Assembly (NCBI RefSeq): GCF_032854445.1
Contig: NC_088295.1
Location: 62,107,249 to 62,171,248, forward strand
Reading direction: 5' to 3'
From: Liolophura sinensis
Lineage: Eukaryota; Mollusca; Polyplacophora; Chitonida; Chitonidae
Length of the DNA: 64,000 nt
Position 1 is the stretch's first letter. Each line of letters begins with the position of its first letter. The translations under genes and the position numbers were made by a program. Positions 53,801 to 60,680 of this stretch are shown here, piece after piece. The notes below the pieces were generated by a model. The model made no database searches. It saw only the letters and a list, made by a program, of their open reading frames with translations, and had not been told where the DNA came from.

Positions 53801-55877
53801 AAAAGGGTGAATAGAAATATTACATTTACACATTAAATCACATTTCAAATTTATCTTCAAATTTCAGTTTTCAAATGTTATTTGATTTTACTCTACAAGA
53901 ATTCCTGGATTCAACACTAACAAAATGTGAAAAACTGTTTTTCTTCACATGAAATATAGTGAAATTCTAGTAAAATTTAATGGCCATAAAATGACTTAGA
54001 TTGCTTCTCAAAGCATCTGGGATCTACAGCTTCCAAGGAACGCCCACCCCGGCCATACGGCGATGCTCTCTACACTCGCAGTGCAAGCCCTTTTAGATAG
54101 TTATTCCACCATGCCCCTTTCAAATCCTGGCTAGGTGTCTGATAATTAATGTAAATTTACACTAATTACATGTACAAGTACATTCAAGTTATTGAAAATT
54201 ATTACCAAACATACAAAGTTTTTGCTATGTCTCCATGAATAACTGAAGTCATACATGTACATGTACATCAACGTCATGCAGCAGTTGGTAGACGCTCGGT
54301 ACACAAAAGCATATCAGTACATTCACACAGACAACTAAATTTAGCCGTCAAAACACAGCCTTGGTTAACTGTAACATGTACTGGTATGTGTGTTAAAGAC
54401 AAGTGTGTTTGTCTTTTGGGATGATAACATACCGTACAGACACTTTACAGTTTACATACAGACAATGAAGATCTGCAAACCAACGGCTCTTTCAGACTGT
54501 ACAAGTAATAAATGGATTTTCTACGATCATCATTCATTGAAGTATGGTTTTTTTATCAATCCATGTCAATGTATCATATTAATTCACATAAGAATGCACC
54601 ATTATATTTTTTTTATTTATTTGATTTGTGTTTTTTACACCGTACTCAAGAATATTCCACTTATGCAATGGCCGCCAGCATTATAGTGCGAAGAAACAGA
54701 GCAGGGCCCGAGGGAAACCCACAACCAGACCTTCCCACGTACGGCTGGAGAGGAAGCCAGCATGAGCTAGACTTGAACTCACAGCGCCTGCATTATTGAG
54801 AGGCTCCTGGGCCATTACGCGGTGCATCATTATAAGGCGTTAATGAAAAATGCATACATTTTTAATTTTAAACCAATAGGCTAATCATTTAAATGAACAC
54901 TGCATTTGTGCCAGAGGATGCATAAATTGCCTTCTGTCAGATACATACACATCCTGCCCATGTACACCATACTGTAACATTATCTTTCAACCTTCCATCT
55001 GTATGACCAATATGCATATGTATTTATGTGCATCCGTAATACATGTACACATGTCAGCATGAACCTCAAATTACGAAGATAATATTAAAAGACGCCCATG
55101 CCCTGGGCTATTAAAGATACCAAATAGCTAGTGTACTACAGACTATAGCATAATATCACACCTATGTACTAAAAACTGGACAAATGACATACATGTAAAC
55201 ACACACACTGTACACCAAAGCAGCTGATGATTTCATTGTTCCATAAATTTAATACCGATACAGCATGCAGTGTGTTTGTAATTGTAATTCTTGCATGTAA
55301 TGGGATAATGGGCGTGAAGTGTTTCAGTGTACAAATATAATGATACATGTATAAAAAACAGATGACACAAAGACAGACAACTGTTCCTCTTCAATCATCA
55401 TCATACAAGCATGACTGATGACAGAATATCCTCTGATTAAATGCAAATGCATATAAGTAAAATAAATAATAAAAGCCAGGTCTGACTTTTTCTTTGTCTT
55501 TTGTACATGTATGCACACAAACACAAAATTCTAATTCAAGAGTTTTATAAGGACTACAGTTCTGTGGAAGTCGTTCACCTTTAAATGTTATCTTCACCTT
55601 ACAGCAGACTTCTTGATCCTTTAATTTGTCAACAATTGCCAGTGTACATTTACACAGACACCTACATAGTTTAGATTTATACATGTACATATATGTAACA
55701 CCTACACACACACTATATATATATATATATATATATAACCACACACACGCACAGATGTATCATAATCTAGCCATGTGCAATAATCTATCAATTTAATTAA
55801 GACACAGGTGTGTACCTAAATACTCACCCCCTGAAGTCTAAGTGTGGCCCGGTTGGAATGACCTCACAGTCTGGCAT
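14737..55877 (-). CDS. MICAL: [F-actin]-monooxygenase MICAL (copy A), 28 coding exons
   Basis: Splicing the 28 exons listed below gives about 2,233 residues (one base adjustment in exon 22). Order: flavin monooxygenase about 20-510, with GAGPCG at 118-123, GADG ending at 251 and GD at 424-425; CH domain about 538-655; LIM domain 806-862 with ligands C806, C809, H827, C830, C833, C836, C859 and H862; a serine-, lysine- and acid-rich disordered region about 870-2000; and a C-terminal bMERB helical domain about 2024-2200. MICAL oxidises actin methionines using NADPH and O2, causing filament disassembly downstream of semaphorin-plexin signalling; the bMERB domain binds Rab GTPases and restrains the enzyme. 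The length resembles vertebrate MICAL3 and insect Mical rather than short MICAL1. The start is the first ATG after an in-frame TAA about 60 nt upstream, with A at -3. Confidence 0.95.
15700..15814 (-). CDS. MICAL: MICAL A exon 27 (bMERB)
   Basis: Acceptor TATCTGCAG before 15814, donor CAG/GTATGT after 15700. Residues 2153-2191 contain [20 protein letters not shown], a signature coiled-coil stretch of the Rab-binding bMERB/DUF3585 domain. Confidence 0.94.
15866..16005 (-). mobile_element. Family-1 SINE fragment in intron 26
   Basis: Reverse copy of the tail and core: TTTATTTGATTGATGTTTTA, ACTCAAGAATATTTCAATTA, CAGCATTATGGAGGGAGGAAAC. Truncated before the tRNA-like head. Confidence 0.8.
17047..17120 (-). 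CDS. MICAL: MICAL A exon 26 (bMERB)
   Basis: Acceptor ATTTTCAG before 17120, donor CTG/GTGAGT after 17047. 74 nt encoding [20 protein letters not shown], helix of the bMERB domain. Too short for an ORF scan; found by phase and homology. Confidence 0.92.
17551..17653 (-). CDS. MICAL: MICAL A exon 25 (bMERB)
   Basis: Acceptor ATTTGCAG before 17653, donor CCA/GTACGT after 17551. Encodes [20 protein letters not shown], the most diagnostic MICAL-family C-terminal motif. Confidence 0.94.
18780..18990 (-). CDS. MICAL: MICAL A exon 24 (bMERB, first helix)
   Basis: Acceptor AATCTACAG before 18990, donor GCAG/GTGAGT after 18780; 211 nt, residues 2024-2094. Basic then acidic helix: [20 protein letters not shown] followed by [20 protein letters not shown], typical of the N-terminal bMERB helix that contacts Rab8-family GTPases. 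Confidence 0.94.
19439..19506 (-). CDS. MICAL: MICAL A exon 23
   Basis: Acceptor GTGTTTCAG before 19506, donor AGG/GTCAGT after 19439. 68 nt, residues 2001-2023: [19 protein letters not shown], an acidic linker. Its length restores the phase between exons 22 and 24. Confidence 0.85.
22541..25410 (-). CDS. MICAL: MICAL A exon 22, 2.87-kb charged disordered exon with a frame switch
   Basis: Acceptor TTACTTTCAG before 25410, donor GAAG/GTAAGG after 22541. Two overlapping open frames cover it: one from the acceptor to a TAA at about 24,650, the other open from about 24,746 to the donor. Both encode the same kind of protein (Ser, Glu, Lys, Pro rich; many SP sites; basic runs such as KKKSKS and KKKDKKRR), so both are coding and the switch lies in the roughly 100-bp overlap. 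No domain is recognised; expected to be an unstructured spacer between LIM and bMERB. The exit phase is right only if the switch is real. Confidence 0.88.
25779..25939 (-). CDS. MICAL: MICAL A exon 21
   Basis: Acceptor TTCACATCAG before 25939, donor GAAG/GTACAG after 25779. 161 nt, residues 990-1044, including [20 protein letters not shown] and an acidic [11 protein letters not shown] tail. Confidence 0.88.
26590..26815 (+). mobile_element. Family-1 SINE in intron 21
   Basis: Forward, diverged copy: GGCCCAGTGGTTATTGTGAA head, CTGCGGATGGTCTTGGGCTT core, CACAATGCTGG, AAGTGAAATATTCTTGAGAA and ATCAATCAAATAAAT tail. Confidence 0.8.
27410..27454 (-). CDS. MICAL: MICAL A exon 20 (45 nt)
   Basis: Acceptor CATTGCAG before 27454, donor AGTG/GTATGA after 27410. 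Encodes [15 protein letters not shown] and joins both neighbours in frame (GA/C before, TG/G after). Small, but phase-consistent on both sides. Confidence 0.85.
27590..27680. repeat. A-rich AAATAAAAATAAAA low-complexity tract
   Basis: About 80 bp of imperfect AAAAT/AAATA repeats in intron 20. Probably a decayed retroposon tail or simple repeat; no other signal seen. Confidence 0.7.
28130..28313 (-). CDS. MICAL: MICAL A exon 19
   Basis: Acceptor TCAATTTAG before 28313, donor GA/GTGAGT after 28130. 184 nt, residues 914-975. Contains [20 protein letters not shown], a highly acidic segment. Confidence 0.87.
28539..28629 (-). CDS. MICAL: MICAL A exon 18
   Basis: Acceptor TTTATTTCAG before 28629, donor GGAG/GTAAGA after 28539. 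91 nt encoding [20 protein letters not shown] and [10 protein letters not shown]. Two SP motifs suggest possible proline-directed phosphorylation (inference). Confidence 0.87.
28898..28983 (-). CDS. MICAL: MICAL A exon 17 (end of LIM domain)
   Basis: Acceptor TCTCTCTCAG before 28983, donor AAG/GTAGTA after 28898. Completes the second LIM zinc finger (LFYCFRHF: C859, H862) and continues into a basic SRSRRKR stretch. Confidence 0.9.
29506..29707 (-). CDS. MICAL: MICAL A exon 16 (LIM domain)
   Basis: Acceptor TGTTTCAG before 29707, donor GAAC/GTAAGT after 29506. Residues 788-855 give [20 protein letters not shown] followed by [12 protein letters not shown], the first six LIM zinc ligands in canonical spacing. 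Confidence 0.96.
30259..30465 (-). CDS. MICAL: MICAL A exon 15
   Basis: Acceptor CATTTCCAG before 30465, donor GTG/GTAAAT after 30259. 207 nt, residues 719-787, between CH and [23 protein letters not shown] and [14 protein letters not shown]. The second motif corresponds to the conserved MICAL segment before the LIM domain. Confidence 0.9.
30831..30905 (-). CDS. MICAL: MICAL A exon 14
   Basis: Acceptor TTTCTGCAG before 30905, donor GAG/GTAAGG after 30831. 75 nt, phase 0 at both ends: [20 protein letters not shown]. With the end of exon 13 it forms a basic KKRK cluster at the position of the MICAL nuclear localisation signal region. As a phase-0/0 cassette it could be skipped without changing frame. 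Confidence 0.85.
31367..31482 (-). CDS. MICAL: MICAL A exon 13
   Basis: Acceptor TCTCTTTCAG before 31482, donor AAG/GTAAAA after 31367. Residues 655-693, linker after the CH domain: [20 protein letters not shown]. Confidence 0.87.
31649..31712 (-). mobile_element. Family-1 SINE tail fragment in intron 12
   Basis: TTTATTTGATTGGTGTTTTA and ACTCAAGAATATTTCACTTA in reverse orientation; about 60 bp only. Confidence 0.75.
31853..32121 (-). mobile_element. Family-1 SINE, full length, in intron 12
   Basis: One of the best copies. Read on the minus strand: CCTCCGTGTCTCAGTTGGTT (A box), B box GAGTTCAAGTCC, the CCGGCCGTAAATGGGAAGG core, CGGTTTCCTCCCACCACAAT, AAGTGAAATATAATTGACTA and a TAAATAAA tail. 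The A-box/B-box head marks a tRNA-derived SINE transcribed by RNA polymerase III. Confidence 0.9.
33187..33334 (-). CDS. MICAL: MICAL A exon 12 (end of CH domain)
   Basis: Acceptor GGCTTTGTAG before 33334, donor TTAC/GTAAGT after 33187. Residues 606-655: [20 protein letters not shown] then [17 protein letters not shown], the C-terminal CH-domain helices. Confidence 0.95.
34070..34118 (-). CDS. MICAL: MICAL A exon 11 (49 nt, CH domain)
   Basis: Acceptor TTATTCCCAG before 34118, donor TTG/GTAAGT after 34070. Encodes [16 protein letters not shown]. Located because it is the only segment that joins exons 10 and 12 in frame while completing the CH fold. Confidence 0.93.
34451..34604 (-). CDS. MICAL: MICAL A exon 10 (CH domain)
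   Basis: Acceptor AACTTTTCAG before 34604, donor GAT/GTAAGT after 34451. Residues 538-589: [10 protein letters not shown] and [20 protein letters not shown], the actin-binding-type calponin homology signature. In MICALs this domain assists the monooxygenase in engaging filaments. Confidence 0.95.
34631..34826 (-). mobile_element. Family-1 SINE, internally deleted, in intron 9
   Basis: Reverse copy with CATACTCAAAAAAATACTTC, CAGCATTATGATGGAAGGAA and the tRNA-like head GTGAGAGGCTCCTGGCTGAT. About 40 bp of the central core is missing. Confidence 0.8.
35243..35361 (-). CDS. MICAL: MICAL A exon 9
   Basis: Acceptor ATTTTTCAG before 35361, donor AATG/GTGAGA after 35243. Residues 498-538 start with the conserved [20 protein letters not shown], then an acidic linker to the CH domain. 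Confidence 0.92.
35575..35780 (-). CDS. MICAL: MICAL A exon 8
   Basis: Acceptor GATTGTAG before 35780, donor AAG/GTAAGG after 35575; 206 nt. Residues 430-498: [49 protein letters not shown]. End of the catalytic domain. Confidence 0.95.
35841..36025 (-). mobile_element. Two decayed family-1 SINE tail fragments
   Basis: TATTTATTTATTTGAATGGT near 35,841 and CATTTATTTCAGTGGTGCTT...CACTCATAAATATGTCACTT near 35,970-36,020, reverse orientation. Strongly diverged. Confidence 0.5.
36226..37869. repeat. 59-bp minisatellite, 28 copies, abutting MICAL A exon 7
   Basis: I counted 28 units of 59 bp. Plus-strand core: TCCAGTGCACTGTTAAGAGA then ACAGTCACAAGTTTATTGGT then AAATCATGATCTGCCCACC. Two unit types alternate irregularly: TTTATTGGT and TTTACTAGT. 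The right-hand end runs into the last bases of exon 7: exon end ACAGTTTACTGGAG and intron start GTTGGCAGATCATAATTTACC are themselves a divergent unit. The array occupies most of intron 7. On the transcribed strand each unit contains a TTCTCTTAACAG tract, TGCACTGGAG and GTGGGC. Confidence 0.97.
37869..38126 (-). CDS. MICAL: MICAL A exon 7
   Basis: Acceptor TTTTCTTCAG before 38126, donor GAG/GTTGGC after 37869 (a weak +3 to +6 match). 258 nt, residues 344-429: [32 protein letters not shown] and [12 protein letters not shown]. Its last 14 nt belong to the neighbouring minisatellite unit. Confidence 0.95.
38640..39325. repeat. 46-bp minisatellite in MICAL A intron 6
   Basis: About 15 units with core GAACCGCAGCAGTTTGGAAC followed by ATTCAGCCAACACAAACTAATGGTCT. 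Units in the centre (38,880-39,230) are nearly identical; both ends decay. Unrelated in sequence to the 59-bp array on the other side of exon 7. Confidence 0.95.
39504..39760 (-). CDS. MICAL: MICAL A exon 6
   Basis: Acceptor AATATTTCAG before 39760, donor AAT/GTAATT after 39504; 257 nt. Residues 258-343: [53 protein letters not shown]. Confidence 0.95.
39800..39932 (-). mobile_element. Family-1 SINE, 3' half, in intron 5
   Basis: Reverse copy: TTTTACGCCACGCTCAAGAA, GGCCAGCATTATGGTGGGAG, ending near TTTGCTGGCC; tRNA-like head absent. Confidence 0.8.
40139..40240 (-). CDS. MICAL: MICAL A exon 5
   Basis: Acceptor GTATTGTAG before 40240, donor CACG/GTAAGA after 40139; 102 nt. Encodes [18 protein letters not shown] with the DG motif at residues 250-251. 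Confidence 0.93.
40409..40657 (-). mobile_element. Family-1 SINE, full length, in intron 4
   Basis: Minus-strand reading: GGCCTCCGTGGCTCAGTTGG (A box), GTTAGCATGCTAGCGCAGCA, B box AAGTTCAAGTCC, core, AAGTGAAATGTTCTTGAATA and TAAATAAATAAA tail. Adjacent to another copy on its right. Confidence 0.9.
40673..40832 (-). mobile_element. Family-1 SINE, head-less, in intron 4
   Basis: Reverse: TTTATTTATTCAATTGGCAT, ACTCAAAAATATATCACTTA, CCAGCATTATGGTGGGAGAA, CTTCTGGCAGACCTTCCCAC. Lies 16 bp from the preceding copy, so this is a SINE cluster. Confidence 0.85.
41050..41193 (-). mobile_element. Family-1 SINE, head-less, in intron 4
   Basis: Reverse: TTTATTTATTCGATTGGTGT, GCCGTACTCAAGAATATTTC, AGCCAGCATTATGGTGGGAG, CCGGGCAGAGCCCGGGGGAA. 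The core is close to consensus, suggesting a younger insertion. Confidence 0.88.
43302..43424 (-). CDS. MICAL: MICAL A exon 4
   Basis: Acceptor GTTTCTCAG before 43424, donor GATG/GTAAGC after 43302; 123 nt. Residues 183-224: [20 protein letters not shown] and [19 protein letters not shown]. Confidence 0.94.
44100..44442 (-). mobile_element. Family-2 SINE-like element in intron 3
   Basis: Shares GGTTAACATCATACTTACAT-type sequence, AATTTTTCAGACATATGACGACAAGGAG and a tRNA-like GACCTGACCCGGGTTTGATC end with 48,600-48,772. On the minus strand the head carries a B-box-like GGGATCAAACCC. The middle (about 44,180-44,340) seems to be inserted or unrelated sequence. Confidence 0.6.
45190..45397 (-). 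CDS. MICAL: MICAL A exon 3 (FAD-binding GxGxxG)
   Basis: Acceptor GCTTGCCAG before 45397, donor ATCA/GTAAGT after 45190; 208 nt. Residues 114-183: [50 protein letters not shown]. Unmistakable MICAL flavin-binding core. Confidence 0.97.
45543..45682 (-). mobile_element. Family-1 SINE, diverged fragment, in intron 2
   Basis: TTTATTTATTTGATTGGTGT, TACTCAGGAGTATTTCCCCT, TATGGTGGGAGGAAACAGGG in reverse orientation; many substitutions. Confidence 0.75.
45888..45912. repeat. (TA)n microsatellite
   Basis: About 12 TA dinucleotides in intron 2. Confidence 0.85.
46947..47235 (-). CDS. MICAL: MICAL A exon 2
   Basis: Acceptor GTTGTTTCAG before 47235, donor AGG/GTAAGA after 46947; 289 nt, residues 17-113. 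Includes [20 protein letters not shown] and [20 protein letters not shown], the helical N-terminal region of the monooxygenase. A methionine codon at 47228 is internal here, because the frame stays open up to the acceptor and joins exon 1. Confidence 0.94.
47772..48006 (-). mobile_element. Family-1 SINE in MICAL A intron 1
   Basis: Reverse copy: TGGCCAGCATTATGGTGGTA, TCCGCAGGTTGCTGGCAGAC, tRNA-like end CACATTGGTGAGAGTCTCCT and CTTACCATCTCGAC. Tail poorly preserved. Confidence 0.85.
48398..48492. repeat. 20-bp tandem repeat, about 5 copies
   Basis: Units of the type AATCACACTGGGCGAGGGCC with 19-20 bp spacing. Short, diverged array in intron 1. Confidence 0.8.
48600..48772 (-). mobile_element. 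Family-2 SINE-like element in intron 1
   Basis: ACTTAACAATTTTTCAGTCA then TTTGACGATGAGGAGCC, followed by GACCTGACCTGGGTTTGACC and TCTCCTGACTTCGAGATGGA. Same family as 44,100-44,442 but more compact; the minus strand reads GGTTAGAGTGTCCATCTCGA (A-box-like) then GGGGTCAAACCC (B-box-like). Confidence 0.65.
51408..51590 (+). mobile_element. Family-1 SINE, 3' two-thirds, in intron 1
   Basis: Forward: CAAGTCCAGCTCATGCTGGC, GTGGGTTTCCCCTGGGCTCT, AAGTGAAATATTCTTGAGTA, CGGCGTAAAACACC and ATAAATAAATAAA tail. Truncated within the tRNA-like head. Confidence 0.88.
52405..52657 (-). mobile_element. Family-1 SINE, full length, in intron 1
   Basis: Reverse: TATTTATTTACTTCAATGGT, ACTCAAGAATATTTCACTTA, CCAACATTATGATGGGGAGG, GAGCTGGACTTGAACTCACA (B box), GCTAACCATCTCGGCCACGA (A box region). 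Confidence 0.9.
53031..53435 (+). pseudogene. Transposase/ZNF-like N-terminal fragment, antisense in intron 1
   Basis: An open frame of 134 codons with [20 protein letters not shown] followed by [11 protein letters not shown] tryptophan- and acid-rich stretch leading into CxxC is how many hAT-derived and ZNF862/ZMYM-type proteins of invertebrate genomes begin (a single TTF/BED-like finger), so this is probably a truncated copy. Another ATG ten bases upstream, in a different frame, starts [13 protein letters not shown], hinting at a frameshift near the start. No downstream transposase core, splice donor or partner exon was found. Family assignment is by memory and weak. Confidence 0.35.
54612..54832 (-). 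mobile_element. Family-1 SINE in intron 1
   Basis: Reverse: TTTATTTATTTGATTTGTGT, ACTCAAGAATATTCCACTTA, GCCGCCAGCATTATAGTGCG, CATGAGCTAGACTTGAACTC, GAGAGGCTCCTGGGCCATTA. About 20 bp of the core is deleted. Confidence 0.87.
55716..55738. repeat. (TA)n microsatellite
   Basis: About 11 TA repeats, 90 bp downstream of the exon 1 donor in transcript direction. Confidence 0.85.
55828..55877 (-). CDS. MICAL: MICAL A exon 1 (start codon, 16 codons)
   Basis: ATG at 55877-55875, then [16 protein letters not shown] and two bases before donor GG/GTGAGT. Joined to the acceptor at 47235 it reads RGDDMLPRK in frame. Support: an in-frame TAA about 60 nt upstream with no ATG between, A at -3, a consensus donor, and the same arrangement (short coding leader, phase-2 intron) in copy B. 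No cDNA evidence is available here, so another leader exon cannot be excluded. Confidence 0.72.
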
Positions 55878-58800
55878 CGTGTCAAATTGACCACCTACTT
55901 TTTTTCCTTTGCTTTTTTCTCTCTGAACGGATGTTTACCTCTGGTAATTTCCACGTGTGATTAGAGCAGAGCAATGATCCTACATTGTAATTCTCCACGT
56001 ACAAAATACCATTACCACTACAAAACACTCAAGCAAAACTGAGGCAGGCTGAATTACTGCCACAGAGCAGTACACCTACAGTATATTACTCACAGGTTTA
56101 TCTGCATCAGTAATTCAGTGACTGATCTACAAAGAGTGATCTGTGCCTATTCTTATGTGTGGTACAGTTGACACCATTACGACCTGTACGAGATATATGA
56201 CAGAGGCATGCAGTCTATGTTGTTGATACAGTGGTAAAGTACAGCAAGTAGCAGTACATGTCCCTAGGGGTTTTTACCTCCTCACAGTAAAAATCCGTCC
56301 AATTCTGGATGAAACAAGCTTGAGGCTATTGACACTCCTTGCCACATGCCTCCTGTAGTCTGACGATCACATACAGGGAAGGGCTATTGTCAGATTTACG
56401 CCAACACAATGATCACCTGAAAGATTTCTCGATTCACAAATGACCAAGCTGCTTTCCAGATGGTTATATATCCATGTACCTATCACAGCGGATTGTCCCC
56501 CAACAATGTTCATATATACAGGTGTAAAGACCTGCCACAAACAACTGTGTGTGGTATCAATGAACTACCTCACCTTTATACGAGTAGGTATTAAAGGGTC
56601 ACACTTCTCTCCCAAAAATGCAAGCGTGGTTGGGTTCTCAAAATCCAGCAACTCAATCATCCTCAGTCAATCAGAGGAGAGATTGTAAACATCTCTTAAA
56701 ATACACTTACATTCACAATCTGTTTCAGAGTGTTCATCATATATGCATATGTACACTACAATCCCATAGCAATGAGTAATCTGCCTCCCACACACATCAA
56801 CAATTTCTATACCATTGTAACACAGCTTACATAAAGCAAGTCCTTGCATAAAGGTATCCAGTTAGTCACTGTGTTCAGGGCACTACTTCAATGGCTCTCA
56901 CTACACAATACTAAACAGTCTCAATGAACTATTATCATATGGTAAATACTTTCCTGTCAGATGGTTATCTACATATATACATGTATGGGTGAACATGTTC
57001 TGTGAGTGTAAATTCACTGGATGATAGATATACAGCAACTACGCTGTATTCATGACTTATTAGTCACTGGCATAAGTAATTATATGTCTAAATGCTATTT
57101 GATCTTGCCCAGGTGTTTTCCCTCTACAGGACGTCAATTTGACCTGCTGTCAGATACATGTACATGTATGTACATAGGCACACGTGGATGGCTGTCACAT
57201 TCAGGTGGGGTAAATTGTACAAACAACAGTGACATCATGCTGAGTGACAGAACAAGCAAACGTCTTATACACAATAGATATCCTCTTATCTGGAGTCATT
57301 AGCATGATGTCGGGGACATTCCAATGAATCACATCCATGGACATGATACTCAGGCATGCAAGCAGTATTAAAGCAAAAGCTGGTCACTGTTTCAATGCTG
57401 GAAGAGACAGGAAAGAGTGACTACCTTCTGAAGTCACTAACTACAGTGTCATTCAAATCATGGTCTCTTTAACACTCAAGTGTGAGGGGTGACAACAGCT
57501 CAGACAGAATTCAAAACAATCAGTATTTATTTATACAAGTGTCTGAAAAATTTAGTAGATCACGCAAGCTTGCCTTGTCAGTTGCAAGTGGGTACAAAAT
57601 CAGTTAATATTTATATAGCTGAGAAGTGCAATCAAAGTAATTATCTGTATCTATACCAGTTTATAACCACTGTATACATGTATGGGTGCATTTTTTTCAT
57701 TTATTGAATTTAGACAATGATGCCTAGAATATGATATCATGGGGAAAATTTTGAGAAAATGTACAGGTAATCAATTTACAGTGACCCACTCTTTCTCTGC
57801 ACAAATCAGAGCTACCCTACCATGATAACATCCACCTATGTACATGTATGTCCTAGAAGATGAGCTCATGAAAAGCACAAATAAATGCTTTTTATTTGAT
57901 CACCTTTACAACTGACTTCATCACTTGATGAAACTATATTATTCTATGATGTCATCTTCAGGCTACAATGTGCATTAAAGGCAAAGAGTTTACCTATTGT
58001 AAGTACATAATGGTGCTTCGGTAAAATTCTATTACCTGCTTTTATGGGAATACCAAGGGGTTTTACCTTCTCACATACTACACGAACAAGCAATACTACT
58101 CATGAACAATTTTACTTGCAGGATTTAAGGCATGCAAAATGGGTTTTTTACCTACACTACAGTCAAACATCCACTGAACAATCTAGATTTCTCTTCAGAA
58201 GAAATTCCCCGACGTGTGTTATTTATAGTTCTACAACAAACAGCTAATGTGTTTCAAGGTTGCCATTACGTCTAATGATCCTATCAACTACTCCATAACA
58301 AAAGCGGTGTTAAATTGTCTTGTCAGGTACATGCCCAAGCTAAATCTATTTACAAATAATGACATGTGAGACGTATCATTTAAAAATATGCGTAATTAAT
58401 TCCGTAGAGTGTGCAAATGAAAGAACACACAAAGGGGGTATTTCACTAATTATCTATCATCAAGACAGCATGTGCAGTTGGAGGGTTAAAAAAGTTACCA
58501 GACTCTTGATTACTACATGTACACTGCATACATGTGCTTCAGTTCATCTAGTACAATAATGAATTACTCCATTAAAAACAACGGCAACAAAAACCGCCGC
58601 GATAACTGACCTGTTGATTTATATGTAGCTGTCAAGAAGAACTGGTCAGTCGCAGGAAACCACTTGTTTCCCAAAATAAAACACCGTACATGTGACACTT
58701 GACTGATGAGCTGTGAAGGGTGTTCTTAGATTACAGGCAGTAATCAACATCATTCTTTTTTTTCTAATCAAACTTATTAATTTTCATAAACACTGTACTA

Positions 58801-60605
58801 CAGTAGTAGAGCAAACAGACACTGTTATGAAAAACAATAAGTCATATACACGTGCAATAATACAAAGACATGGTCATCTATGTGATTTTATGCACAATTT
58901 GGCATTCCATTATTTTACATTTTTAATTTCTTCAATCCTGAAAATATGAACTCAAACTTTTGTCACCAGAAGAATAGCAGAGATACACTATGACTACAGT
59001 GTTACATGTGCAAATAAAAATATACAATTTATTTATTTCGTCAAAATATGAGTAGAACGGCTTACTAATAATAATGAAATGAACTACAGAAATCTTCCAA
59101 TGTCATCTGAGAGAATTTTAGTAAGCTTGAAACTGAAAATGTTAACACATTATTTATATTCATACAAGTCTTCAGCATTTTCAGTTTCAAAAGACATGTG
59201 CATGAACTAATAAAAAAGGAACTAAGAAAAAAAGTTTCTTAAGTTAAGAAACCATGTTGAATATTCTTTACACTAAGTCCTTTACACTATTTCCTATCAA
59301 CTTCACTTTGACACTAATTATCCCAAGTTTGCTTTCAACATCTCATAAGCGTATTTGCACCCACATAATTTACAACAGTCTTAGATGTACTTACTGCATG
59401 GATTCTGAGGTAACCGCATAGATGTACATGACGTGCCCAGGCCCAAGTCACCAGTACCTTTGTCTCACACTCAGTTCATCTACTGAGTTAATCAAAGTAC
59501 TGACATTCTATAAATATGGATAGCCATTTCTCTTTTATGACATTTATGCAGCAGTAAAATAACATGTATATGTCAATAAATGTATACAAACATCTATTAT
59601 ATGTACACGCATATCAATTTATAAACAGGCATAGGGACAGACTTTGACTGGCTGCCTGGATGCATGGGATTTAGGTTAATTAAGGTGAGCTTTTACTTAT
59701 CACAATTTTTCCAGCAGGAAAATCTAGGTCAGACAGATAAAGCCAGGGCGTCCTTATTTCACTAGCATGTCTACCCTTTTCAAATCCCCTGTATAAGCTT
59801 TTAATTAAATGTCAAATGTTCTTGACTATCAAAGGAGTGTTGTAAGGGGTCTTTAGCCTTTCCTTTATAGGTACATGTACATGTTAGCTTCAAGTGGGTT
59901 GAGGCTGGTGAACTGGAGAACACATCTTAACATTTAGGTGCACTTCGAGTACCAGAGGACCACTACCTTGATATGAGCCTCAATGGTAGATATACTGTAC
60001 ACCAATATTTTGTAAAATTCAGCACAAATTCTTTTACATTTCAAATATTTAAATGTTGAAATGAATCAGAAATCTAGGAACCTCCATCAAAAACGTACAT
60101 CTACATGTACAAGTACGCATTAAAATATTGATTATTGGAACTTCCAAAAAATTACGTGAATAAACAATAACTTCAATGTTCAGGCCAAGTGTCCAAACAT
60201 TAGAGGAATTACAGTACACATTATGTGTAGTTAGCTCTGATCATGACAACGAATGCTTGAAATCACAAAAATTTTTGTAATGAATTAAACCAGCGTAAGT
60301 TTATACAGAACTTAAGCCCAAGCAGACGACATGTATACAAAGATAAGAATGTGGGCAAGGCTGGTGTATATGGAGTATGTAAACTTACACATGGGCGTTC
60401 ACATTATATAGCACTCAGAATGCAGTATCACAGGAGAGAAGTTCATGTGATCTCTGCAATGGTCAGACCATGTGGTGTATTAATTGTACTGGGTAACTCA
60501 GGGAAGCTTTGTGAAGCTGCCCTAAATAGCAAAGAGGAGTCGATTAGGCAGAATGTGTTGTCAATTGAAATGCTGCAAAACTAATCAAAAGTACAGAAAA
60601 TTGTC

Positions 60606-60680
60606 GGTATTTATTGACTTGATTGTCAACAAATGCCATCCATACTCAAGAATTATTCACTTTTACACTGGCGATTGTTC
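60606..60680 (-). mobile_element. Family-1 SINE tail fragment
   Basis: TATTTATTGACTTGATTGTC and CATACTCAAGAATTATTCAC in reverse orientation; about 75 bp, diverged. Confidence 0.55.

Larger units (their letters stand above)
47236..55827 (-). other. MICAL A intron 1 (8.6 kb)
   Basis: Separates the leader coding exon from exon 2. Holds three family-1 SINEs, one family-2 SINE, a 20-bp repeat array at 48.4 kb and an antisense transposase-like ORF at 53.0 kb. Nothing else coding was recognised. Confidence 0.75.

Noticed and set aside
55391-55744. 117-codon minus-strand ORF just downstream of MICAL exon 1
   Set aside because: Starts in a (TA)n repeat and lies in intron 1; no domain or splice sites linking it in frame.
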